DNA from: Diprion similis
Lineage: Eukaryota > Arthropoda > Insecta > Hymenoptera > Diprionidae
Direction of reading: 5' to 3'
DNA length: 64,000 nucleotides
Assembly (NCBI RefSeq): GCF_021155765.1
Contig: NC_060116.1
Coordinates: forward strand, 12,710,001 to 12,774,000
Made by a program: the position numbers and the translations under genes. Of the stretch, positions 53,141-62,476 are shown one piece after another (position 1 is the first letter of the stretch; every line of letters begins with the position of its first letter). The notes beneath the pieces are model-generated. The model saw nothing but the letters and a program-made list of their open reading frames with translations, was not told the DNA's origin and searched no databases.

Positions 53141-53146
53141 AATAAA
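53141..53146 (+). terminator. Candidate polyadenylation signal of ILF2
   Basis: AATAAA about 670 nt past the ILF2 stop, the first plain AATAAA I noticed on this strand downstream of the gene. If it is used, the ILF2 transcript ends almost where the oppositely transcribed beta-sarcoglycan transcript ends. A non-canonical signal nearer the stop is equally possible. Confidence 0.3.
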
Positions 53147-53211
53147 TATTCGGTCTTTACACGTACGAGCCCGTCGCGTAAGTGCTTCAACTTACTAACG
53201 TGAACCTCTGT

Positions 53212-53217
53212 TTTATT
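53212..53217 (-). terminator. Candidate polyadenylation signal of beta-sarcoglycan
   Basis: AATAAA on the minus strand about 300 nt past the beta-sarcoglycan stop. Together with the plus-strand AATAAA at 53141-53146 it would put the two convergent 3' ends within about 100 bp or make them overlap. Based on the hexamer and spacing only. Confidence 0.35.
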
Positions 53218-53513
53218 TTATGTACATACAAGAAAACAATCGGCAAGAAATCACCGTGAAATTCAGTCACTGAAAAGTGCAGCCTCAAGCCCCAAAAAAG
53301 TTTGACGAATATTCCCGGAGAATCGATTGACTAATTTCTTGGGGCAGATGACGATCACCATTGCCTTGGTTCGGGGGAACGCACCTAAGATTCAACGCAC
53401 CTGTCTAAAAATCACTTTAAAATTAAATAAATGAAATTCCTTTTTCCAGGTACGATGTGGATCGCTCGTCGTGCAAAAATATTACAACACAAGATCTCGA
53501 CCTTTCACTTCCA

Positions 53514-55095
53514 TCACTTGCAAGGACTGTTTTCCGGCGTCATACTGACGTGGGCACAGCTCACCTGCTTATTACCAGGCGGCACTTGGACCCGGAACAA
53601 TTTTCCCTGAGGCATGCAAACGCAGACTTTATACTGATTTCGACCGCTCTGGCTTCTGGAGTCCTGAGGCACGACGCGAACGCGGTTAAGGTCGATCAAA
53701 ATACCCTCCTTACCACTCAGAGTTATACTACCGTTGTCGCTTTTGAGGAAGAGGTCAGTACGAGCCTTCCAGAGGATGTCTTTTGCCTCCATATGGACAC
53801 CCTCGGTTCCGTGGACGGTCGCCCGCTGGTCGGCCTCGAACTTCAAGCTCGAGTTTATCGGCGATGTAACTCTGTGGGTCTCAGCTATTTTGACGCTGAT
53901 TTTCGTCACCCCCGAAGGGAGTTCAAAGCTCGGGGAACTCGTCGAGAAGTATGTGACTCCCGTTCGCGGGTCCTTCGCCTCGAGTACTTTCACCCTCGAC
54001 ACCGTCGTCCCGTTCCAGTACACTTGGACGCTGGAATGGTTCTGGTCTCGGTGGTTCCTCACGTTTATTTGGACGCCGCTGTCGTCGCCGGATATCGCCA
54101 TTGGTTCGTCACCGTATCCTTGGCAAACTCCTCGCCAGATACAGAGCTGCGTTTTGGAAGAAATTCGGTTAGTTTTGGTCTTCCCTTTTCACGATTTTCA
54201 TCACACCTTTTCGCGAATACCTACTCGGTCTAAATCAGTTTTCCCAAAAAATGTTATCAGGTTCTCTTCCGGTATCACCTCCATGCTCTCCATTCTCTGA
54301 TTCATCCGCAATACCGCGAATATCGTTATGCTTAGGAACAGATTGCACAGCCCCATCACACCCAGCAGAAATATCAATATCCACAGGCAGTATCTTTTCC
54401 TCTCCGAACTAACGTCTGTTGTGCTAGAACGACTAGAACCATCATTCATCGTGCCCTTCGTCTTTCCTAGGCTGTTGGAATTTCAGAGAAAAACAATTAC
54501 TGACACTGGGTTCGTGGTTGAATCGCTCGGGAGAAAATAGACATGAAAATTATAGTGATCGTCTCGCTTCCAGAAAAATTATAATGGGACCAGCATGAGG
54601 CGAACTTAAGATAAAGAAATATTATTTGACGATAAAAGGTATGAAACAACCCGGCTATACAATAAATTATTTACGGCCTTGTATTTTATGTTGGATAAAA
54701 TGGTATTTTTCTGCAGAATGACTTGATAGTAATTCGAGATGCCAATTTGATTACGATTTTGATTTCAAATTTTTCAAAAAACGTCATTTTATCGTCTCGA
54801 CGTAGGAAACTTTGCTTATCAGAATTGCCCTCTTTTACATGGTTGAAAAGTTCTCCGAGGCTGGAAATCAGGGCAGCTTTTTGACTCGAAAGCTTCGGAA
54901 GCTTGAATGATTTTTATCAAAGAATGATAATTTCTTAATTTCGAAAGAATAATACCTGCGATTTTAGAACGTTGAAACTTCGAAATGGATAAATAACGTG
55001 TTAATTGCGTACCTGACGACGTTGTTATTCTGGTTAAAATTCTGAGTAATGAGCGGTTTGTCGCTGTTTGACAAATCGTCGTCGAGTTTGGACAT
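53514..55095 (-). CDS. SCGB: Beta-sarcoglycan, 326 aa, 3 exons
   Basis: Single-pass type II glycoprotein of the sarcoglycan complex, which with dystroglycan and dystrophin links the muscle cell membrane to the extracellular matrix. Exons on the minus strand are 55013-55095 (83 nt), 54207-54471 (265 nt) and 53514-54146 (633 nt). The total is 981 nt, 326 aa (human is 318). Introns are 541 and only 60 nt, both GT-AG, and phases match. The start is the ATG at 55095 (MSKLDDDLSNSDKP). A hydrophobic segment at about residues 57-82 follows the basic stretch ERKRY, as expected for an uncleaved signal anchor. Then comes the family signature ENLITFFGKTDLDRV. The ectodomain carries several N-glycosylation sequons (NHS, NGT, NSS, NGS). 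The C-terminus has the sarcoglycan cysteine cluster (VCVCMPQGKLFRV, then SCAH and a final PCK). The paralog assignment to beta rather than gamma/delta rests on the FFGKTDLDRV and GYGDEPM regions. Confidence 0.93.
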
Positions 55096-56661
55096 CGTCG
55101 AAACGAACGGCTGCCTCCCAACGTGCGTATTAGAAAAATGGAAAAAAAACGGAAAATAGGCGAAGAATTATAGCCAAAGCCCGTCTCTCGCGACAGAAAA
55201 CGAAGAAGCGATCTTATTGAGCGTTTACTAAGAATAGACTAACATTATTCTGGCTTAAGATTTTCCAAAGCACGTCGCGTCCGTTCCGTCGGCTTTTCTA
55301 CAAAGCTGAAAATAAAACTGATCTCGGCGCTTGCGCTCACCTCGCACCGTTCTCACGAAGATCGATGTTTCGCCCTCGAGGAGCGTCGGCGTGATCCGAA
55401 TTTCAAACAATTCAAAAACCAGAGTCCAGACCGCCCGGAATCAACGAAACAAATTAAATTTACCGACTGTTTTTCATTCTCAGCATATACTGACGCCCAA
55501 AATCAGTGCAGCGCTTTGCTCCAACTTCTTCGACCTCAAAACTGGCGCACCGCGTGTCTTTTTCGGGATTTGGCTTCGCACCAAGCGTGGAATTGTTCCA
55601 GCCGTCTTTCCAAGGGGATAATAATTAATCCCGCGACGTCTGGAGGCGAGGCGAGAACAGGAGTTAACCCTTTATGTTACGCGTTATTGTACTGAGTCAA
55701 CTTTTATAACGAGATAATATTTTGTACTTTTTGGAGGAATCTAATATCAGATTTCGAAAATTCAAGATGGTGGATCCAATATGGTGGACGAAAATTTCAA
55801 ATTTGATGAAATCGAATACGATCAAGAAACTCTATGCAGAGGTTTGTGGGGTCGCTGATTGGATTCACCAGACTGCATTTTCAAAATCAGATTCACATTC
55901 GTAATCAGCAACCCCAAAAACACCATGACAGAGATTTTTCTCCGAATTCGATCGAGTTTGAAATTTTCCTCCACGATATTGGATCCGCAATTTTGAATTT
56001 TTAAAATCCGATTTCAGATTCGTAATCAGCGACCGTAAAAACTTGTAATTTACGTGTAAAGGAGTAACTTTCTATAAAATGAATTACTCCTTCAATTTTG
56101 ACGATTTTTTTTATTCAATTCGTTTCTAACAACAATAATTTACATTATATCGCAATAATTACTCTCGAGTATTGAAAACCTATTAGTATACTATCAGAAA
56201 CAGCAAGAACTGTAAAGAAATGTGTTAAAGTGTCGTCTAAATATACAAAAAATGGATATGAAATAGGTGATAAGAATATGACTCAAAGGGTTAAAAGCAG
56301 GAGAAGCAGATAGAAAAAAGGGAAAAAATTAGGAGCGGCGAACCCCGGCAACAGCGACTCTCGGTCAGTGATTTCCCGTCTGTCAGTCGCTTACAGCTCG
56401 AGTCGCTGCGAGTTCGTAAGTTGGTGCTAATCGTGAGTCTGTCATTCAGTCCGCGGAGAGACTTTGCTAGGAGCGAACGTTTCGAGATTAATGACCCGGC
56501 AAAGTGTTTCGTTCGTGTACAAGTGCGCCGCTTATTTTACGACTGTCAAATAAACCCGCGTTTCAATTCGCGCGCGCACAAACCGCGATTTTCAAGACGC
56601 TGTTTGCCGGCTCGGCTCTCTGACTCCAATCCGCGATCAGGTGCTCGAGGCCTGGACAAAG
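55096..56661. other. Head-to-head spacer between beta-sarcoglycan and the fibrinogen-related gene
   Basis: It should hold both promoters. The part next to 55095 is the beta-sarcoglycan leader; no clear TATA box was seen. 55741-56016 is a fold-back repeat (separate entry), so the region is not all regulatory. 56345-56661 is probably the leader exon of the fibrinogen-related gene: it runs directly into the ATG and donor at 56676 and contains TCAGT near 56365, the arthropod initiator sequence. Open frames inside (for example 55331-55621 plus) show no conserved features. Confidence 0.5.
55741..56016. repeat. Fold-back (inverted-repeat) element, about 280 bp
   Basis: The left arm (about 55741-55862) and right arm (about 55902-56016) are imperfect reverse complements. 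Matching blocks are GGATCCAATATGGTGGA at 55772 against the complement of TCCACGATATTGGATCC near 55971, and GGTTTGTGGGGTCGCTGATT near 55842 against the complement of AATCAGCAACCCCAAAAACA near 55902. A further partial unit (GATTCGTAATCAGCGACC) follows at about 56017. No coding potential is present. It looks like a MITE or fold-back transposon relic in the promoter spacer. Copy number in the genome cannot be judged here. Confidence 0.6.
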
Positions 56662-59600
56662 ATGCGATCTTATCAGGTAAGCACAATTACTAAAATTCTC
56701 AGTAAGATCCGAGCATCTTCATTCGCAAATTCGGGAGAGTAAAGAATTTTTTAAATACCTAAATGCGAACGGTGCGTATTTCTTATTCGGAAGAATGTAT
56801 TGCGGAAGCGTCGCAAAGCGATCAGAGTAGAACCCATAAATGCAGTGAAGGCTGTTCCGGTTGCAGTCGAAAGAATGATTTTAATTATGAAAGCATGTAT
56901 TATCTCACCGGTCAAACGTCAATCAGTCACTGTTCTGCGGTGACTTTTTTCTTATCTTTAGTCGAGGCTTCGGAACGCTGGAGACCAAAATGATATATTT
57001 TGTGGTACAGCTCCTTTCAGATTTTTATCGAGACACAGGCAGTTTATCAAGTAAAAGGATAAGGTTTAGTCCATGTTATACGTATCTTCGTCAATTATCA
57101 TCCGCACTTGATCTTGGGTCGCCTTTTTTTGGTCCCGAATCAAAAACGATGCGTAACTCCGAAGCCAAGCAATCCCGTTTTGAAATCGGATCTCTGAAGT
57201 ATTGAAATTTCCGTTTCATTCCGGGTGAAGAATCATCGTCAAATAATTATCTCTCTCGTTTCAGCCACTTTGACAGTCGCCTCGATTTTCGCATAATTAC
57301 TGTATAACAGTAAATAATTCCAATGAATCGCTGTCAGAGTGGAATGGAAAAATGCAAAGTGTATTCTCTGTACAAAAATCGGTAATACATCGACTGCCTT
57401 GGAAATTGCTTTGATTCGTGAGAGTAAAAAAAGTCCGCCAACGTTATGTTAACACCGCGTGTAAACACATACTTATATCCATTCCGCTTATCTATCTCAC
57501 CGGTTACACAGAGTGAACGTTTTTTTTTTTTTTTTTTTTTTTCCTATTCGTGTCATTTTTTAGTCATCTAGTAGTTACGTTATACGATATAAACCATCCC
57601 GGTTCCGCGTCTTCTTTTCAAAACAAACACACGTATATTCTAGTGACCTAAAAAGTAAGTACATCGTACCTACATGCGGCATGTTTTTGGCAAATTAAAA
57701 TTCGCCATAAGATATAAATGAGGCAAGATGTTTTCTCCACGGGGTTATTACAGCTCGCTAATAATAATTGTTATACAATCTGCGATGCTCGTTTCTCATC
57801 CTTTCACCTGCAGACTCGCGCTCCGGCTTCCACAACTTGTTATTCCATCGACAAGTATGAGGTGTAACTTAATCACATGTGGTAATGCTGCGCAAATGTT
57901 CTAACTCCTAATTCAGCACGCATCTTGCGTACGCGCAGCGCCGTGATAAGAACGTAAAACAAACCAGCGGTGGACCACCGTTCTTCGCCTTCAAGGCACG
58001 TGTTTCGCGACCCATATGGGATGCCTAGAACGTACGTACACCCACCGTTGTGAAACACAGTAAATACCTTTGCCATAAAGTCTACGGGTCTCAGCCATCG
58101 CGAGGGACGTTAATTATTAGTATGTATATGCTATTCTTTTTTTTTCTTGAAGTGCAACTGACCGTTTCTTATTTCCGTATCTCTATTTATCTCCAAAATG
58201 AAATAGTATTCGTATTTTCGGAGACCTGTTCACGTGCAGATTCAATAGTACTGACGAAGAGCTTGTACTTGGAAACTGTTGTTTGGTAGGTTTGAATTTT
58301 CGAATATGGAAGTCGTCTTTACGTTCCAAAGGAGACAGAATGGACCGGAACTCTGGTTAATTAGACACGTTTATTCCTATGGGAGAGTCCAATTGCCGAT
58401 TATTGGTAGACCGGTTACGTTTGGTCACGTTTGGTTGGCTGTAGATCTCGTTTAGGCTGTCATATATTGTTCACCCCCATCAATGGTGCCCAGCTGGTAT
58501 ACGAGCCTAAAATCTAAATAGAAATAACGAAAGCCCAGCTCCCACGGTGGAAATCATCGACGAATCCGATTGCATGTATAAAAATTCTATAGCCCAAGAA
58601 AAAAAGGTTTCTCTATTAAATGCGATTAATAAAAGAGTAACAAGGCTTAGCCAATTTACATATTTCATGGTCAAGACACTTAATATCGCTGTAAATCGAA
58701 TGTCTTTTACTTTCTTTTTTGTATCAAGATTTTATGGATGATCTCCGTGATCTCGTCGGCACAGGCCGTCGGTCCCTTGACGACGACGACGCAGCAGCCC
58801 TTCGTTGTACCGGAAGTCCAGACGATGGATCAACCGGAAATCCAGCAGAGGCAATCGGAGATACAGAGATCGCCGGTTGACCGTCTTTGGGAGGAAATCG
58901 GTGGCGTTAAAGCAATGATGAGCAGTATAGCTGGTGAGAGAAAAGACACGTTGACATCACACACTGAACCGCTTCCCACGCCATACTTATACACAAACTG
59001 TATAAGCTGTGTTTGTGTCAAATATGTGCGTCCGAGGTCACGAGGAGAGCATCTGTGAAGCGCATGAAGAGGGCCGATCTCGCGTTGAACAAAAAAATAA
59101 TAATAATAATAATAATAATAATACACACAAAGCAAAGCAAAAAACGAGCAGCCAAATTTTTTTCTCCTCCTTAATTGAGGAGGGTATGATGGTAAAGCTC
59201 GTTGAATTATTGAAGAATTGAAAACAATTGAAGTTTATTTGCTTTTCTTGGCTTTTTTGTGACTCAAGCTGGTGCAGCTGATGGAAAAAATAACTTTTGC
59301 GCAGACGATCATCGTTGTTTAAAAGCCAAAGTTCAGATTTTTATCTGCGTACTTTGTTTGTTTGTTTTTTTTTTGTTTTTTTTTTTTACTAAGCGTCAGT
59401 TTAATTTTACCCTTGAGATTGCAAAAAGTTAATTTCACATGCAGAGAGTCTAAACAGAAAGCGGTACGCTATTTATCAGTGGATCAGTTACTTGGCAACA
59501 TATGTAGGATTGTTAAGTCTGCCTCTTTGGGCGCAGATTCATTAGTTTGACAGACAAGGTCGCTTAACTTATTGCTGAGCAGACAAATTGAATTCATTTT

Positions 59601-62476
59601 GCACGTGACCCGCGCACTCGGCACTTTCCCACAATCGTTTTGTACTCTTGAATTTAAAACACCGATGATTAGGACTCCCATTCATCGGTGAACTTGACTT
59701 CGAACGATAATTTGGCGAAAAGCTATCTCCCAAAAAAATATTCTTGAAGAAATTGCGATCCTATAATAAGTTGTTTGTGAAAATCCCGCTAGGTCAGTTG
59801 GACAAGTTCAACAGTCTGTACCTGGGTAAACTGGAGCACAGAATGTTGACGACGTCGACGCTGTTGGCGAGTATTGACAGCAATATTCATGGTCTACAAG
59901 AGAGAAGCCACGTTTGGGACACGTTTCAACTGCACGTGGCTGCCTGGAACGAGCAGATAAAGAGCCTCGACAGCAAGATGGACCATCTCTCAAGGGGCCA
60001 GGAGAAGATGATCGTCCTCGACACGAAAGTCTCGCAGCTCATGAACCTCGAGTACAAATTGGAAAGAGTCGCTGCGAGCCTCCAGGAAACCTCGCAGAGG
60101 ATTCATCAATTGGAGGCGCCCAAGGATCCTCTGATGGGAGAATTCGCCAGCAGGTTAGTAGTTCAAGACAGAAATTGTCGAAAACGAACTTTGCTTCCTT
60201 CTTCAGGAGACCACGAGCAGCACTTTTTCATCTTGAAATTTTCAGGGGCGTTCTTTCGACGTTGAAGAACGTCGAACGCAAAGTGGACCGAGTGCAGGCC
60301 GGTATTCAGGGCATTGGAACGACCCTGAAACAGAAGAAGAAACGCAACGAAACGGAGGAGGCTTCCGGAAAATTGGTAATTCGATGCAACACGCCACCGG
60401 CGGTGGAAGAAGCTCTTCAGGATGTGCAGGCCAAGGTTGATCTCGTCTACGACAAGCTGCTGTCCGAAACGGACAGTAACGAGTTGAACGATCAGCCAGA
60501 GTCCTCGGATCTTTCTCAAACTGAGGCCAAGCTGCTCAATCGGTAAGCCATGTCGATATGCTTTTTTATCTAATCTTGATCCTAATCCTATCCCAGGAAT
60601 TTTTTGGTGATTTTGAGAAACTTGTCGAAGAATAATTTTCACTCTGCAGACTCTGGAAGAGGCTGATGGTACCGCAACGAAAGATGATCAAATCGTTAGA
60701 CGCCATTGAGGATCTACTGCGTGGCTCAAACGTCACGGGCGTTTCTTGTCGCGGTGATTCGGACGATAACCTTCACCACGATATTGAAGAATTGTCGAGC
60801 TGCTGCCGAGCAAGCAGTCATCGGGTCAGCTCCTTCGTAGAAAATGCGGAGACCCTTATGAAGCGGGTCGAAGGTGCGTGACTTCGGAACTTTAAGAGAC
60901 CTCGGTAAACAGTGAAAATATTCATATAGAATCACTCCGAATTTATGATCGTCAGGAGTTGTCAACCACGTTAATTCCCAGTCATCCATCGGACTGGAGG
61001 CTCTTGAGCGGGGCTTTTCCGAGCAGAGGAATCGCTTGAAAGATATCGTCGGAAAAATCGGCGAGACTTGTTCTCGGACTAAGGGCGAATCACCGTCCTC
61101 CAATCAGTTTCCTCTCCTTGTCTACGACGGTTCAGGGGACGCTACCGACGACACCGGGAGTGGCGACGACGAGGACGCTCCTCAGGGTGAGGATGAGGGC
61201 TATTTTTCCGGATCAACCGATTCTGGAGTCACAGTTCCATCCGTGTTTTATTTTATAAAGAAAGTACTTGTTCCAGGCAGCCTTGACAGAGACGTCACGG
61301 TGATACCGCTTGACACTGGAACGGAAGGATGGACGCCCAACAACGGCGAGGACGCGACGTCGACGGCAGCCTCGACTCCCGCATATCCGGTACCACGAAC
61401 CTGGAGTCCGGTGACGACGGTACCAAACACCACCACATTACCGCCACCCGTCACCACGGCAAGTGTCGAAACGTTATCGACGTCGGAAGCACCAGGAGAT
61501 CAACTGCTTTACGCGGACGTACAGAAGTGCGAAAGTCTGGTGAACACCGGGAGGAACTCGGGCGTTTACATGCTCGGGCAAAACAGAGACTTTAACGGTG
61601 CTGGTCGCGATTTCTACACGAGGAACTGCGATCTTGATACCGCCGGGGGCGGATGGACCGTGATTCAACAGAGGGGTGGCGGCTGGGGTGGCGTCGAGAA
61701 CTTTACGAGAAACTGGGACGATTACAGGCTCGGTTTCGGCAGTTTTTGGGGAGAGTTTTGGCTCGGCAACGAGTACATTCACAGGTGAGTAGATCGGTCG
61801 AAAAACGGAACTTGGAAATTTGGATGAATGTGTCCTCTCCGCAGGCTCACCTACGAGGCCGACGTCGTTCTGAGGGTCGAGCTCGAGGACTGGAAGGGCG
61901 TCACGGCCTGGGCCGAGTATTCCACCTTCAGGTATACATATATAACTACAACCTAACAAAACAGCTTTTATTGTCCTTGATTGTGAAATGAGATATAGAC
62001 GACAGCGACGTTTTTCTTCCTTGCTTACATGATCGACAGAGTCGACGCCGAGGTGGACAATTACAGAATATGGATCGGCGACTACGAGGGCAACGCCACT
62101 GACGCTTTCAGCGCTCATGATGGAACTCCCTTTTCCACCGTCGACCGGGACAACGACAGCGCACCGCCATGTTGTCCTTGCGCACCGGCTTACGGTGGTG
62201 GCTGGTGGTTCTATAGGTGAGACATCAGGATGGGATCCTTTGACCCTTTCGACTTACTCCTTACTTCTATCGTTTCCGTTTTTCCGCAGCTGTTTCGAGG
62301 CGAATCTGAACGGCGATTATTACCCGGAAAACGCTACGCACGATCCGTTCCGCGGTGTTATTTGGGAACACTGGCAGGGTGATTACAGTCTCAAGACTAC
62401 CAGGATGATGGTGCGCCCTCGTACGCTCGGTGACATTCCTCTCGATCCTCCGGACCAGGTTTATCCGGATCCCTGA
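56662..62476 (+). CDS. Secreted coiled-coil protein with C-terminal fibrinogen-like domain (scabrous/CG9593-like), 793 or 763 aa
   Basis: Fibrinogen-related secreted protein, likely an extracellular ligand or matrix factor. Coding exons: 56662-56676, 58729-58933, 59793-60153, 60246-60542, 60650-60873, 60956-61784, 61845-61931, 62040-62216, 62290-62476. They sum to 2382 nt (793 aa); all borders are GT-AG and every phase closes. The first exon adds MRSYQ, which joins [13 protein letters not shown] to make a clean signal peptide cleaved near residue 18. Residues about 60-400 are charged and heptad-like with Leu/Val spacing (coiled coil) and a Cys-Cys pair near ELSSCC that could link chains. About 425-550 is an acidic then Thr/Pro-rich linker. 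The fibrinogen domain spans about 557-785: [48 protein letters not shown] split by an intron, the calcium-site-like [29 protein letters not shown] and [19 protein letters not shown]. Length and layout resemble Drosophila Scabrous, but orthology is not settled. A 90-nt in-frame stretch in exon 6 (61187-61276) looks like an intron; if spliced the protein is 763 aa. Confidence 0.9.
56677..58728 (+). other. First coding intron of the fibrinogen-related gene
   Basis: The donor is TATCAG/GTAAGCAC at 56676/56677 and the acceptor TTTTTTGTATCAAG at 58728. About 2.05 kb, by far the longest intron of the four right-end genes. Contents are a 23-nt T run at 57520-57542 and otherwise unremarkable AT-rich sequence. 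The length makes it the natural place to look for enhancers. I see no coding exon inside, though a further leader or alternative first exon cannot be ruled out. Confidence 0.6.
57520..57542 (+). repeat. 23-nt T homopolymer in the first intron of the fibrinogen-related gene
   Basis: A pure T run inside the 2-kb intron, far from the acceptor, so not the polypyrimidine tract used for splicing. Confidence 0.95.
58934..59792 (+). other. Second intron of the fibrinogen-related gene, with an AAT microsatellite
   Basis: The donor is GCTG/GTGAGAG at 58933/58934 and the acceptor AATCCCGCTAG at 59792. The two flanking exons join in phase (GGT, Gly). Contents are an (AAT)n tract at about 59097-59122 and a T-rich run near 59366-59388. 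No additional coding exon with conserved sequence was seen. Confidence 0.6.
59097..59122 (+). repeat. AAT microsatellite
   Basis: About eight TAA/AAT units within intron 2 of the fibrinogen-related gene. Confidence 0.9.
61187..61276 (+). other. Candidate 90-nt in-frame intron (exitron-like) in the fibrinogen-related gene
   Basis: The sequence begins after CCTCAGG/GTGAGG, a strong donor, and ends in a T-rich run with CTTGTTCCAG/GC, a good acceptor. It is 90 nt, a multiple of three, contains no in-frame stop, and its removal leaves the reading frame intact (phase 1 on both sides). If read, it adds a hydrophobic piece ([14 protein letters not shown]) inside an otherwise acidic, disordered linker, which is out of character. 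Neighbouring introns are 60-108 nt, so the size fits. I think splicing is more likely than not. Confidence 0.6.

Noticed and set aside
59914..60546. 210-codon plus-strand frame overlapping the coiled-coil exons in another frame
   Set aside because: Upstream of the 60245 acceptor it is out of frame with the real coding exon; its last part is simply exon 60246-60542 in the correct frame, so it is a partial shadow of the spliced gene.
61474..62118. 214-codon minus-strand open frame across the fibrinogen-domain exons
   Set aside because: It runs antisense to clear fibrinogen-domain coding sequence and crosses its introns; no family features of its own.
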